Both the position numbers and the translations under genes were made by a program. A DNA stretch of 64,000 nucleotides from a virus: IMG/VR virus record IMGVR_UViG_3300031772_000003, positions 62,001 through 126,000 of that record; one strand, 5' to 3'. The notes beneath the pieces were generated by a model. That model worked only from the letters and a program-made list of their open reading frames with translations. It did not search any database and was not told the DNA's origin. How positions within the stretch are numbered: position 1 is the stretch's first letter; each line of letters begins with the position of its first letter. Positions 24,889 to 33,695 of the stretch are shown in pieces.

Positions 24889-25313
24889 GCCTTTGCCTCG
24901 ATCTGCTCCGAAATCGCCACAACCCTGCCCTTCTCGTCCTTGATGAGCTTGATGAGTTTGATCCGGCCCGACTTGACCGCCCTGTCCCACCGGAGTTTCT
25001 GCGGCTCAGGGAGAAGCCGGTAAGGGCAGCAGATGGTGCAGAACTCATCTCGATAGTAGTCGTCCGGGATACGGTGATCGCGGACCACGGCAACTCCAGG
25101 AGCCAGGACAGCGAGCCCCATGGGGTAGGTGAGGATACCTGTCTCCAAGAGGTGCTCCAGATTCTCCGCGAAGAAGTTGACGATCCTATAGGGCCTGCCA
25201 TCTGATGCGGCCACGGAGAAGCAGTTCCCGTGCTTTGAGGGGAACCCCATCTCCAAATAACCCACGAGAGTTTGCCCCGTGATCTCCGAAAATGTCAGTA
25301 GTTTCCTCTGCAT
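24885..25313 (-). CDS. Hypothetical protein, 142 aa
   Basis: Start ATG at 25313. Beta-rich with a CTICC motif near residue 95 and a Lys-rich C terminus. No family recognised. Confidence 0.6.
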   Translation of the reverse strand: MQRKLLTFSEITGQTLVGYLEMGFPSKHGNCFSVAASDGRPYRIVNFFAENLEHLLETGILTYPMGLAVLAPGVAVVRDHRIPDDYYRDEFCTICCPYRLLPEPQKLRWDRAVKSGRIKLIKLIKDEKGRVVAISEQIEAKA

Positions 25314-25326
25314 TGGGTTTCTCTCC

Positions 25327-25497
25327 TCAACAATGATCGAGCCAGAGTTCCTCCAGCTTGTCCTGCTGCCTGTCCGTCAGATCATCCCCTCGTCGGTCAT
25401 CGAGGGATTCAATGAAATCGAGTTCCCATTTCGAGAGCCCCGACTCCACCTCCAAGAGGTCATCCAACATGTCCTCCCAATTAACGGGGATGTCCAT
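25327..25497 (-). CDS. Small acidic helical protein, 56 aa
   Basis: ATG at 25497. Very acidic (about 18 Asp/Glu) and probably a helix (DLLEVESGLSKWELDFIESL, LTDRQQDKLEELW). The pattern resembles small phage proteins with a C-terminal LTxxQxxxLExLW. Fills the gap exactly. Confidence 0.65.
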   Translation of the reverse strand: MDIPVNWEDMLDDLLEVESGLSKWELDFIESLDDRRGDDLTDRQQDKLEELWLDHC

Positions 25498-25509
25498 TGT
25501 GGCTCACCC

Positions 25510-25842
25510 TCAAAGGGGCCGGGTCTGATCCGTCGCCTCCCCACATCTGCACAAACCCTCATCGCGGGGCACCTTCTCTAGCTTTTCGCCCCTATGGTAG
25601 TGCTCCTCGCAGTGTGTCCACGCGATCCCATCATTGGTCAACACCGCAAGATGAGCAGGTGGAGGGCTTACGAGGATGTAGTCGCTCCGCCGCCCGACAA
25701 GCCCGAAGGCGGGCTCAGCGTCAAGCTCGGCTTGGAGTATGTCGTAATCGGCTTGGGTCGGGGGGTGATCGAGGCCGCAGAGGTGCAGGATCTGAAAGCT
25801 ATGGCTCAGCGCAACGATGCCGTGCTTGGGTTGATCCACCAC
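25510..25842 (-). CDS. Hypothetical protein, 110 aa
   Basis: A GTG start with GGAG upstream. The C terminus has CxC and His (HCEEHYHRG). No motif recognised. Confidence 0.5.
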   Translation of the reverse strand: MVDQPKHGIVALSHSFQILHLCGLDHPPTQADYDILQAELDAEPAFGLVGRRSDYILVSPPPAHLAVLTNDGIAWTHCEEHYHRGEKLEKVPRDEGLCRCGEATDQTRPL

Positions 25843-25844
25843 TT

Positions 25845-26252
25845 CTATCTCTCCTTCTGACTCACGTCAACGATACAGGCATTGCCGGGGATAGTTGCGT
25901 TCAGCAATGCCTTCTTGCCCCCCTCTGGCCTCCGCCGCTCGATGACATCCTTGAGTTCTTGCAGCACAACATCTGCCTCATTCGGTGCCCGTGCTTCGGT
26001 CTGGGCCGCGATCCTGCGAGCCACGGACCTGCTGGGGCAGGGGGCGAGCCCCAGCGTCTCCAGGGATACCTCAGCCTCGGGGATGCCGGCATGGCGGTCG
26101 AACCACCCCGATACATTAAGGACACCTTTGCGCCGGTCCACGATGATGTTGATCCCCATCGCTCCATTAAAGTGGTCAATGATGACGTGAACGAAGCGGC
26201 GTCCGTTTACCTTGGTCTTGAGGACGTAACTGGGGGGGAGTTCAGGTGGCAT
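25845..26252 (-). CDS. Hypothetical protein, 135 aa
   Basis: The ATG at 26252 overlaps the RNA ligase end by 11 bases. Alpha/beta with VHVIIDHFNGAMGINIIVD near the middle. No family recognised. Confidence 0.55.
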   Translation of the reverse strand: MPPELPPSYVLKTKVNGRRFVHVIIDHFNGAMGINIIVDRRKGVLNVSGWFDRHAGIPEAEVSLETLGLAPCPSRSVARRIAAQTEARAPNEADVVLQELKDVIERRRPEGGKKALLNATIPGNACIVDVSQKER

Positions 26253-27222
26253 GCTTTGTCTCTTTCCGCAGGAGATAATCCTCCCCATGCAGCTTGAGGA
26301 TGACCCTACCCACACGCTCATCAAACCGCTCGTGAACAGGTTTGATCACGATGCCCTCGCGCACATGATCGGCACCAGGCATTGTGGTCTTGCCGTTAGC
26401 CAAGGCAGTTAGGTCCGGCGACCAGGGGCCGCGGTAGAGCAAGGGCACCAGGGGTAGCCCGAGCCGCTGCACCAACTCCACCATTGAGTCATAATCAAGG
26501 TAGGTGCGGGTCATTGTGTCCAATGCATCGAACACGGTGAGCAGGTACTCGTCACGACCCGCTCCATACTTGAGGTCCTGCACCTGGCCATAGACCTCGC
26601 CGTAGATGGCAATGTTGGGGGTAGCTTGCAGGCAGTTGGCCAAGGCGTATCGTTCCGCAACTCTCCACCACATGTTGGCGGCATCTTGCTTCTTGATACA
26701 GGTGTGTGAGCCAACCCACAACCTACCATCGCGGTGTAGGAATCTGCTACATGCCCCATGGACTTTCTCGGTGATCACTACCTCCTCCCCAGGCACCAGC
26801 ACCTCACCCCACCTGCGCAGCCCCTCAATGTCGGTGTAGACCGGCAGGAAGCCTGGGTCCTTCTCATTCTCACCCCCCATCGTGGCAGGATCAGGTGGCT
26901 CATACTTAGTAATGCCAAGTATGTCCGCTACATCTTGCCCCTCAATCCATGTGGGTTCAGCAGGGGTCAGCAAGCCCATTGAGAAGATACCGCGAAGCCG
27001 CTTGGCCTTGATCCTGTTGTGTCCGTCAAGGAACGCCCACCTGGGGTCAGCAACGGGGACAAGCGAGTCCACAGGGACGTAGACGGCAAGCCCCCCTTCC
27101 TGGAAGTCACCTGTACGGACAACGAGGGGGTAGTCCCAGACGTGGGTGATCGAGAGGGTATCCGCGTTGGGGTGCTTCATTATGGGGCCAACACGGACGA
27201 CTTGGACGTGGAACTCACTCAT
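26242..27222 (-). CDS. DraRnl-like RNA ligase
   Basis: 326 aa. An N-terminal OB-fold-like domain (about 1-120: HVQVVRVGPIMKHPNADTLS) precedes the ligase domain with motif I TEKVHGACS (Lys153) and the later EVYGQVQDLKYG. This order, OB domain first, is that of the Deinococcus RNA ligase family (Rnl5), which seals 3'-OH/5'-P nicks in RNA duplexes. Complete. Second of three RNA ligases. ATG at 27222 chosen; an extension of 26 codons upstream overlaps the next gene. Confidence 0.87.
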   Translation of the reverse strand: MSEFHVQVVRVGPIMKHPNADTLSITHVWDYPLVVRTGDFQEGGLAVYVPVDSLVPVADPRWAFLDGHNRIKAKRLRGIFSMGLLTPAEPTWIEGQDVADILGITKYEPPDPATMGGENEKDPGFLPVYTDIEGLRRWGEVLVPGEEVVITEKVHGACSRFLHRDGRLWVGSHTCIKKQDAANMWWRVAERYALANCLQATPNIAIYGEVYGQVQDLKYGAGRDEYLLTVFDALDTMTRTYLDYDSMVELVQRLGLPLVPLLYRGPWSPDLTALANGKTTMPGADHVREGIVIKPVHERFDERVGRVILKLHGEDYLLRKETKHAT

Positions 27223-28126
27223 GATCTGTCTTCGCCAGTTTACGGAGCTTATCCAGTGGTACGTAGTACTCGGGGTAGAGCCCACGTAGCCAATTCTCAA
27301 ATGCGATCAACCCCATGCCCATTGGTAGAACATTATGGCATGCCCTATCAGTTAGATTTGATAGGAACATCATGTCCCGGTAACCCTTGGGAGTATCAGC
27401 GGGGTGGTTTTGGCTCGGCGTCGGTGCTCCTGGGTTGCCAGGATGCCCAGACGGTCCTCTAGCGCCACACTTGCAGCTTCCGTACTTGTGCTTGTAGTCC
27501 ACGTGGCAGATAGGGCAGATGTATGTCCCCGGAGGAGGGGCAGGGTGGGGGGTTAGAATGTCGCCTATGTGCCACTTGACCTCCTCGGCGATGTACTCCC
27601 CAAGCCTGCGGAGCTCATGTGCACGATCCTCCGCGGCTTCGGGCAGCAGGGTAGCAGCCTGCGGAATGGAGAGAGGAGGCGGCGATCCCTGAGAACCTGG
27701 ACGGCCGGCTGGCTTCGGTCCTATCGGAGGCCCGTTCACCCCGCCTTTACACACCAGCCCCTCGGAGAGAGTTGACGGCGGAGGTAATGCGGGATCGGGG
27801 GGCTCGATCCGTTCGGTTGGCGGGGGGTTGTAGCCCCGGCGGGCCTTGCTTTCAGGGCTCTCGGGGTAACTACCGGTCATCGCATGCTTCAGCCACACCT
27901 CACGAACCCGCAGCGCCGCGAGCTTGCCGCGCCTGTCGGCGATGCGCCGCCACACTCTCATGGATAAGCCAAGGGGCTTGTCATGAACAATAGTAACACC
28001 CATCTCGAAATCCTGCGTGGCAGTGACCCGAAGGCTGGAGAGGGTTTCAAGTTCGGTCTCAAGGGCGGCGATCCGCTCCCTGGTGTGGTTGAGACGATGC
28101 TCCAAGAACCAATGGCGCAGACTCAT
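27215..28126 (-). CDS. Coiled-coil, Pro-rich, zinc-knuckle protein, 303 aa
   Basis: N-terminal coiled coil (about 1-60), a Pro/Gly-rich linker (95-160) and a zinc site CPICHVDYKHKYGSCKCG (near 208-225), then a C-terminal helical domain. The layout fits an adaptor or scaffold. No family recognised. Overlaps the ligase gene by 8 bases. Confidence 0.55.
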   Translation of the reverse strand: MSLRHWFLEHRLNHTRERIAALETELETLSSLRVTATQDFEMGVTIVHDKPLGLSMRVWRRIADRRGKLAALRVREVWLKHAMTGSYPESPESKARRGYNPPPTERIEPPDPALPPPSTLSEGLVCKGGVNGPPIGPKPAGRPGSQGSPPPLSIPQAATLLPEAAEDRAHELRRLGEYIAEEVKWHIGDILTPHPAPPPGTYICPICHVDYKHKYGSCKCGARGPSGHPGNPGAPTPSQNHPADTPKGYRDMMFLSNLTDRACHNVLPMGMGLIAFENWLRGLYPEYYVPLDKLRKLAKTDHE

Positions 28127-28305
28127 GCCTTGCTCCCTCTATGGGCTTCGCGGACCTTCACCGCCTCGGGGTCGTGCTGCCTGCAATAGGGCTTGCCACC
28201 ACGCTCGACCGCGGCGCTGCGGGGGCAGGGGTGGAAACTCGCCACTGAGGCGAGGCCATCGCCGCGGTCGTGTACCCGCTCACAACACCGTTCTTTCTCA
28301 CTCAT
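28123..28305 (-). CDS. Small Cys/His protein, 60 aa
   Basis: The ATG overlaps the upstream gene end by 8 bases. Cys and His residues (RCCERVHDRG, HPCPR, YCRQHDPE) suggest a zinc site. Not recognised. Confidence 0.55.
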   Translation of the reverse strand: MSEKERCCERVHDRGDGLASVASFHPCPRSAAVERGGKPYCRQHDPEAVKVREAHRGSKA

Positions 28306-28456
28306 CATCACCTGGGTCCTGCACCTCCTCCCTTGCAGCCTCCAAGCATACCTCGCATGCCTCCACCTCAATAGTCGTCCCATCCCGCAGGACCGTGGCC
28401 TGCAAGTTCGCTCCACATCGGCAGACGACATCGACGCTCACCGTGATCTCAAGCAC
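28298..28456 (-). CDS. Small CxC/CxxC protein, 52 aa
   Basis: A GTG start overlaps the ATPase stop; GGAG seven bases upstream. CRCG and CEVCL pairs make a mini zinc ribbon with beta strands between them. Not recognised. Confidence 0.6.
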   Translation of the reverse strand: MLEITVSVDVVCRCGANLQATVLRDGTTIEVEACEVCLEAAREEVQDPGDDE

Positions 28457-29762
28457 GGGCCCTCTCCTTCTCTCCCCAGAAATGATCCAAGGCAACTTGG
28501 GTACACAATTCCTGGAACTGCGCTCCTGTCATGCCCTCCCCCCTTCCCACATGCTCCTTGATCCGTTCGGGGCAATCAGCGAGGATGCGCTGAGCCACCT
28601 GCATCCGCTCCTCGGCCCCCAAAGGGCCCAGAGCTATGATCCGGTCAATTCGACCCGGCCTGGTTGCCCCATTGCCTCCTAAAGCTGGATCGAGCAGATC
28701 GGGCCTGTTCGTCGTGATGATCGTCACGACCCCATCGGAGTTCTCGACGCCGTCGATGACATTGAGCAGCGTATCGAAGCTCACGGGACTGCCAAGCTCC
28801 CCGCCCCTCGTCACGTTCTTCCTGTGCTCAAACGTGGCATCGATGTCCTCGATCAAGGCAATGCAGGGGGTCCTGTTCTTGAGCCAATCCCAGTTGCGTT
28901 GAAGGTCGCGGCTGGAATGGCTCGGCAGGTGCAACACGATGATGGGGAGGTCAAGGGCTTGGCCGATCCCACGGACCAGCGATGTCTTGCCCGTGCCGGG
29001 AGCGCCCTTAATGAGCCAGCCTCGATGCCACGGGATGCCGCGGCTCCTGTGCCAGTCCGCGGCGGCGAGCCACCGCCTCAGTTCAGCCACGGCGGCCCAG
29101 ACCTCAGACGGAAAAGCCAAACGGGCCAGTGGGTCGGCGTCAACCGAAAGAGCCTCCCCCACATCTCCCGCGGCCCATCCCACGAGGTGCTTGTCCCAGA
29201 ACCAAGCTCCATCAGCCGCGGGGGTCTCGGGCTGAGGAGGACCGAAGGATGCCGCGCGCTCCTGCCCATTTCCATCCCCGATGGACCCATAAAGCCTGGA
29301 CACGGTGTACCGCCGGTCCGTGGAGCCTGAGTCCTTGTGGCGATTGTAGTCTTCGACAGCAGCGATCAAAAGAGGCTCAATCCGCATGAAGCCCCGCGGC
29401 ACCAGCAGAACTAGTGCCCCCAACCCCTTCCCCTTCTCGCCGTTGTAGCTAACGTGAAGCGGAACGATACCCCGCCAGAATACTTGGGTGGTTCGCCCCC
29501 GAGCCTCATACGCAACCATCTGCCTCCTCCCCCTGGGCCTGACATGGGGCCAGTAGGCACTGTAGCATCTAGTGGTGCCACGGGTGGCCCTGCACGTCCG
29601 GACCAGATGCCCCACCAAGGCTACACCCAATTGATCCTCAAGTTCAACTCGGATGAGGACGAGGTTCCGGAGCCACGCAAAGAGGGCCTTGACTTGGCCC
29701 AGCAAGGCCCCGAACAGACCCCCTATGGCCCCACCGGCCAAGAAAGATGTGCCCGCATTCAT
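28449..29762 (-). CDS. Bcs1-like membrane-anchored AAA ATPase
   Basis: 437 aa. A membrane segment at 7-30 (FLAGGAIGGLFGALLG) precedes a Bcs1-type N domain and an AAA ATPase core: Walker A GAPGTGKTS (253-261), Walker B IALIEDID (301-308), sensor ITTNRPDLLDPAL, then GRIDR. Mitochondrial Bcs1 translocates folded proteins across membranes; bacterial and phage homologs are known but their roles are not. Here it might remodel a membrane complex. ATG at 29762 overlaps the previous stop. Confidence 0.85.
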   Translation of the reverse strand: MNAGTSFLAGGAIGGLFGALLGQVKALFAWLRNLVLIRVELEDQLGVALVGHLVRTCRATRGTTRCYSAYWPHVRPRGRRQMVAYEARGRTTQVFWRGIVPLHVSYNGEKGKGLGALVLLVPRGFMRIEPLLIAAVEDYNRHKDSGSTDRRYTVSRLYGSIGDGNGQERAASFGPPQPETPAADGAWFWDKHLVGWAAGDVGEALSVDADPLARLAFPSEVWAAVAELRRWLAAADWHRSRGIPWHRGWLIKGAPGTGKTSLVRGIGQALDLPIIVLHLPSHSSRDLQRNWDWLKNRTPCIALIEDIDATFEHRKNVTRGGELGSPVSFDTLLNVIDGVENSDGVVTIITTNRPDLLDPALGGNGATRPGRIDRIIALGPLGAEERMQVAQRILADCPERIKEHVGRGEGMTGAQFQELCTQVALDHFWGEKERARA

Positions 29763-30250
29763 CTTGAGCCCCCAACGGGACAATCCACTTCAATAGCACC
29801 CGAGTACAAGAACCTAGCCTTGCCGTCCCAGATACCCGTATACAAGGCCCGCCCCTTCAGTGGTGCGAGCCCCACGTCCTCTAAAAGGACTTCCGCTCCA
29901 ACGGGAATGGAATACAGGAGCAGGGCTGGGGGTGCGCTGACCGTAAGGGACCTGCGCCCCTGAACGTAATGAGGGTAGGGTATCCACCCAGGGTCAGGGA
30001 CGTAGCGCGGCTCCACCACGTCCCCACAACGCAGGCACACCAACTCCACTTCCTCATGTTCGTCCAAGCAGTCCTCGCACCGGTGGGTGTAGCGCCGCTC
30101 ATGACACGACCGCTTGAGTCCCTTGTGGGTATGTACCCTACCGCATCCACAAGTGCCCCGCCACTCCGGATCGGGTATGAGGTCGGGGCCCCTTCTATTG
30201 ATCTCGGCCATTTCTTGTCGTGTCTCCACGACGACACCGGGCGGCATCAT
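29759..30250 (-). CDS. Zinc-binding hypothetical protein, 163 aa
   Basis: CxC with His (GTCGCGRVHTHKG), then CEDC and CLRCG pairs, give two possible zinc sites; the C-terminal half is beta-rich. Adjacent to the Bcs1-like gene with a four-base overlap. AAGGGGAA SD. Confidence 0.6.
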   Translation of the reverse strand: MMPPGVVVETRQEMAEINRRGPDLIPDPEWRGTCGCGRVHTHKGLKRSCHERRYTHRCEDCLDEHEEVELVCLRCGDVVEPRYVPDPGWIPYPHYVQGRRSLTVSAPPALLLYSIPVGAEVLLEDVGLAPLKGRALYTGIWDGKARFLYSGAIEVDCPVGGSR

Positions 30251-30262
30251 CCTCACTTCCCC

Positions 30263-30505
30263 TTACCATTTTGCATACGGCCACTCCCGCCCCGTCATTC
30301 TCTCATAGCGTAGTCGCGCGCGGCGGCGGGACTCCGGGTGCCAGTACGCCCATTGCCTCGGCGACGGATGAGCGGCGCGGAGGAGGCGCATAAGTTCCTC
30401 ACACGCATAGGTGAGGGCGGCCTGGCCGACGAAGCGTCGAACCCAGTACCGGGCGAAGACCTCGGCCCGGAGATCGCATAGAGCATCAAAACCGGCGAAG
30501 GTCAC
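30263..30505 (-). CDS. Hypothetical basic protein, 80 aa
   Basis: A GTG start with GGAGGAG upstream, directly after a 30-aa frame. Helical and Arg-rich, Trp/Tyr in the C terminus. Not recognised. Confidence 0.5.
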   Translation of the reverse strand: MTFAGFDALCDLRAEVFARYWVRRFVGQAALTYACEELMRLLRAAHPSPRQWAYWHPESRRRARLRYERMTGREWPYAKW

Positions 30506-30598
30506 TTACTCCTCCCCCGGGTCATGTTGTAATTGAACCCACAGCCCGCTCGCCTCCACACCGTGCAGTAGCTCCTCAAGATTATTGTCATTTGTCAT
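30506..30598 (-). CDS. Possible 30-aa peptide gene
   Basis: A complete frame with GGAG eight bases before its ATG fills the gap exactly between two genes. Acidic, ends DPGEE. Its small size makes it uncertain; it may be a leader peptide. Confidence 0.4.
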   Translation of the reverse strand: MTNDNNLEELLHGVEASGLWVQLQHDPGEE

Positions 30599-31044
30599 CA
30601 GCGGCTCTCCTTGCAGGCACGGCGCAGCCGTGCAAGCTCATCTGTAAGAGCAGCACACTCCGCCGCGGATAGGTGAACCCCGGTCAAGACACACCTGCTG
30701 GGTGCTTCAATACTTTGTTCTGCAGTCTCAAGAGCAGCCATAGAGCATACATGCCCAGCGGTGTAGCAGAACTCTACCCCACAACGGTGACACCGGCCCA
30801 CATCGACTTTTTCCCCGTGGAATCTGTGCGTCTCGAATACGCCCCAGTCCTTCGCCTCAAGGTCAGCCATGCTGAGGCAATAAACTGCACCGTGCCTGCC
30901 GACCTGCTCTGGCTTCGCTGGATCAACCGGCAAGCACCAGCGCAACACGTTGTCCAGCCCGTGGCATAAGACGTTTGTCCATTGGCCTCTACGAACCGCC
31001 ATATCTCTACGCTTGCCCTCTAAGATTGCGTCAGGTAAGTTCAT
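30598..31044 (-). CDS. Zinc-binding hypothetical protein, 148 aa
   Basis: The ATG at 31044 has GGAG seven bases upstream. CHRCG, then CYTAGHVC, forms a zinc cluster near residue 85-100; the C terminus is helical. Not recognised. Confidence 0.6.
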   Translation of the reverse strand: MNLPDAILEGKRRDMAVRRGQWTNVLCHGLDNVLRWCLPVDPAKPEQVGRHGAVYCLSMADLEAKDWGVFETHRFHGEKVDVGRCHRCGVEFCYTAGHVCSMAALETAEQSIEAPSRCVLTGVHLSAAECAALTDELARLRRACKESR

Positions 31045-31054
31045 GGCTTCTCTC

Positions 31055-31120
31055 CTACTTTCTCTGTAGTAGTCGCTTCGCAACCAGGGCATCGAATCTG
31101 CCCACCCTGGGGATGGTCAA
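31055..31120 (-). CDS. Possible 21-aa peptide gene
   Basis: A short frame from a TTG overlapping the previous stop (TAATTG), basic and hydrophobic. A competing frame starting with ATT ends by overlapping the next ATG as ATGA. Only packing supports it. Confidence 0.25.
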   Translation of the reverse strand: MTIPRVGRFDALVAKRLLQRK

Positions 31121-31297
31121 TTACCCTAGTGCCTTTGCATCGAGGGCCGCCCCCATTCTCTTGTTAATATCGGCGACGGTATCCCACGAGCCCCGTCCCT
31201 CCAAGTATCGCTCGAAATCCAACAAGGCATCCAGTTCCCACTTCAATTTCTTGAAGGTTTCAAGGTGGCTCGGCACAAGTTCAGCCTTGCTGTTCAA
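31121..31297 (-). CDS. Small helical protein, 58 aa
   Basis: A TTG start overlaps the upstream stop (TTGA) with GGAG eight bases before. Mostly helix (LETFKKLKWELDALLDFERY). Not recognised. Confidence 0.55.
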   Translation of the reverse strand: MNSKAELVPSHLETFKKLKWELDALLDFERYLEGRGSWDTVADINKRMGAALDAKALG

Positions 31298-31845
31298 TGC
31301 GGTCTCTCCTTCGGGTAGCCCACCAAGGCCACCTGGTACGTCACGTTCACGGGTGGCCACTCCAAAATGACCCTCACTGATGCCATAGTCGCCGTGACGT
31401 TGACGCCCATGGCCTCGGGGCAGTAGATAACTATGGTACGAGGGGTTTGAGGATAGGGACCAGGAGGCGGGGGCTGATGTACCAGGTGCTTGGGGGCCAA
31501 CCGGATAGCATCTTCCAGGTAGGTTAGGTACTGCCTGACACGAACCTCCTCCTTGAGTTTCTTCCGAGAGCCACTCTGCCAGTAGAGGCAGTTCCTACAC
31601 TGTCTCTCTGTCCAGTTGGGATGCTTGGCTCGCATCTTCTCGACATGGGAGGCAAGATCAAACATGGTCCAGACGGCCCAGATGGGCTTGTCGAGATCCA
31701 GCACATCCCCCAACAGTGGGGCCTGTGGGGGGCATGAGGGACGCTTGCCGTGGTTAGGGCAACCGTACTTATGGCCGGGGTATGGCCTGTAGCAAAGGCC
31801 GCGGACCGAGGAGTCAATGACTGGGATCACGAGTTGGTAGGGCAT
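31294..31845 (-). CDS. DUF2284-like metal-binding protein, 183 aa
   Basis: The Cys-rich segment CYRPYPGHKYGCPNHGKRPSC followed by CPPQAP and CRNCLYW matches the DUF2284 predicted metal-binding family. Function of that family is unknown. The ATG at 31845 has GGAGG and overlaps the upstream stop (TGATG). Confidence 0.65.
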   Translation of the reverse strand: MPYQLVIPVIDSSVRGLCYRPYPGHKYGCPNHGKRPSCPPQAPLLGDVLDLDKPIWAVWTMFDLASHVEKMRAKHPNWTERQCRNCLYWQSGSRKKLKEEVRVRQYLTYLEDAIRLAPKHLVHQPPPPGPYPQTPRTIVIYCPEAMGVNVTATMASVRVILEWPPVNVTYQVALVGYPKERPH

Positions 31846-32345
31846 CACACAGCCCCTCCATTTTTCCCGCTTTGTGGCCCGGAGAACGGCAGCAGCGGCG
31901 GGGTGCTGCCGCTCGCAAGCAATTCGGAGATTCCACTGGCCATCCGCTTGCCCACGGTCCCGCCAGTGGGCAGGAGCAGCCACGGAAGGAATGCTTCCCA
32001 AGCCTCCCATATCCCATTCTCAACAGCCTCAAGTTGGGCCTTGAGAAGCAGGAGCAGGACCCGCCATTGCTGGCGGCACTCGCGCTCCCATTCAATCAAA
32101 GCGTCAACCTCGGAGCGGCGTCGCCGCTTGCCGGGGGTGAGGCGGAACCGCTCGGCAGCCGCATCGGGCAGGGTCAGGCTCACCTCCAAGTGGAGACTGC
32201 GGTAGCAGAACTGGACGAAGGCCCGCCGCGACCGCACGCTCTGGCCCACCACGATGTCATCGCAGCCGTACCGGCGCAGCGTCCCCTCGATCTCAATGCG
32301 GGAGCGCTCGACCGAAACATGGGTTGAATTGGCAAAGTGGCTCAT
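31845..32345 (-). CDS. Conserved phage hypothetical protein, 166 aa
   Basis: The N terminus MSHFANSTHVSVERSRIEIE with TLRRYGCDDI resembles a hypothetical protein recurring in phage and metagenomic contigs. The middle is Arg-rich, the C terminus Trp-rich. ATG at 32345 overlaps the previous stop. Confidence 0.6.
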   Translation of the reverse strand: MSHFANSTHVSVERSRIEIEGTLRRYGCDDIVVGQSVRSRRAFVQFCYRSLHLEVSLTLPDAAAERFRLTPGKRRRRSEVDALIEWERECRQQWRVLLLLLKAQLEAVENGIWEAWEAFLPWLLLPTGGTVGKRMASGISELLASGSTPPLLPFSGPQSGKNGGAV

Positions 32346-32623
32346 TTCACACCCTTCCGGTGAAGCCATCCCGGCTCCATCCGCCAGCGCGAGCAGTTAC
32401 GCCAAGCCGCCTCGGCCCGCCTCTGGGCCCACTCCCGAGACAGGGCATAGCCCCTAATGAGGACGGTGCGGCCCGTCTTGTTCCGCCGCTCCACCAGCCA
32501 GCCCCAGCATTGGTGGTCCCCAGACCACCACGTGATGGCCACAAGACTGCCGGGGCCTCGGGGCTCCTCCTCAACCACGACGTTGGTTCCACGCCCACTG
32601 GTATCGCGCCAGTCCAAGTCCAC
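32342..32623 (-). CDS. Hypothetical protein, 93 aa
   Basis: A GTG start with GGAG six bases upstream. Beta-rich first half, basic Trp-rich second half. Not recognised. Confidence 0.5.
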   Translation of the reverse strand: MDLDWRDTSGRGTNVVVEEEPRGPGSLVAITWWSGDHQCWGWLVERRNKTGRTVLIRGYALSREWAQRRAEAAWRNCSRWRMEPGWLHRKGVK

Positions 32624-32641
32624 GTCGCGCTCCGGACCGGC

Positions 32642-32884
32642 TCAGAGCCCCAAGCCGTCCCTGATCTCCTGGGCCGCCTTGTAGTAGAGTTGCTCGATCA
32701 AGGCGAAGTGGGCCGTATATTTCTCCTCGTTATCAGGATCACCACGGAGGTTATTCACTCGGTCCAGCGCCTCGGCGACCGCCGCGATCTTGAGGGCGTT
32801 GTCGAGGTGACCCCGCTGCACCACAGGGGGGCTGACCGAACCTGTGCCCGATGGGGGCTGTCCGACACCACTTCCATTCGACAT
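32642..32884 (-). CDS. Hypothetical protein, 80 aa
   Basis: ATG at 32884 with AAAGGAG. Flexible Gly/Ser/Pro N terminus, then a helical acidic C terminus. Not recognised. Confidence 0.5.
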   Translation of the reverse strand: MSNGSGVGQPPSGTGSVSPPVVQRGHLDNALKIAAVAEALDRVNNLRGDPDNEEKYTAHFALIEQLYYKAAQEIRDGLGL

Positions 32885-32925
32885 CTCAGACGCTCCTTTC
32901 CTTGTGTGGAACAAAAGGCTCACTC

Positions 32926-33204
32926 CTACATAACACGAAACTGGGAAGCATACAAGTGATCCACCTCGGCTCTTTCCACCCACACGCGCTCCATGCTAGC
33001 CTCCTGCTCTCGAAACTGGCGGTGCAGGGTATCTCTGTGGGTATCTGCCAGAGCCTCTGTGCTACACACGGAGCAAACACATAGGGCATCGAACCCTCTG
33101 CCACCAATCGTACCACGAAAGACGAGCCACACATAGGCAGACTGTCGGCCCTGGTTGAGCACAAGGGGGAGGTTGACATGGGTTGCGCGTTTGGATCTAG
33201 CCAC
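32926..33204 (-). CDS. Cys-containing hypothetical protein, 92 aa
   Basis: A GTG start with GGAGG six bases upstream. The motif CVCSVC and a helical Glu/Arg C terminus are seen. An overlapping ATG frame is rejected because it lacks protein-like composition. Confidence 0.5.
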   Translation of the reverse strand: MARSKRATHVNLPLVLNQGRQSAYVWLVFRGTIGGRGFDALCVCSVCSTEALADTHRDTLHRQFREQEASMERVWVERAEVDHLYASQFRVM

Positions 33205-33218
33205 ATCTGGCCTCCTTA

Positions 33219-33431
33219 CTAGACGTTACGGTAACGTCCCCTGATCTCCTCGCCGTAGTCATGACCATCCACCCTAATGCCCCTCCGTATCTCGGCCCGC
33301 TTGTGGGCCCCAATAGGAATGTGGGCCGTGGTAGAGTGGGTATGGATGGACCTGCCGCAGATATGGCAGACCCACACAAGGGGCTCGCCCAAACTCTTCC
33401 TGCCGTCTCGGCCCAAGCCATCATGCCTCAA
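33219..33431 (-). CDS. Small zinc-site protein, 70 aa
   Basis: CHICGRSIHTHSTTAHIPIG gives a Cys/His zinc site; basic C terminus. The start is uncertain: a TTG near 33431 overlapping the upstream gene fits best. Confidence 0.5.
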   Translation of the reverse strand: MRHDGLGRDGRKSLGEPLVWVCHICGRSIHTHSTTAHIPIGAHKRAEIRRGIRVDGHDYGEEIRGRYRNV

Positions 33432-33693
33432 TGACTGCTCTCCCTTTCTTAGGAGTCGAGCGGCGACGATGCAGGAGGAACAGGCCGTAGAGACTCGTGG
33501 ATGGAGTCCCGAGAATCGCCACGAGTTCCTCCACGAGCGGGCCGACCCGGGCCCAGCACCGGGGACAGACCCAGATGGAGTCCCCGTCATCTATGGGGAC
33601 CCAGAACCAGCCCGTGGCATCCATTACCGCCCCCACGGCGCAACTGGGGCCGGTCTCGTATGGGTGGGTCGCTCCACAATGACAAATCAGCAT
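33421..33693 (-). CDS. Small zinc-finger-like protein, 90 aa
   Basis: ATG at 33693 with GGAG upstream. CHCGATHPYETGPSC and CPRCW suggest a zinc ribbon; basic C terminus. Not recognised. Confidence 0.55.
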   Translation of the reverse strand: MLICHCGATHPYETGPSCAVGAVMDATGWFWVPIDDGDSIWVCPRCWARVGPLVEELVAILGTPSTSLYGLFLLHRRRSTPKKGRAVIEA

Positions 33694-33695
33694 CG

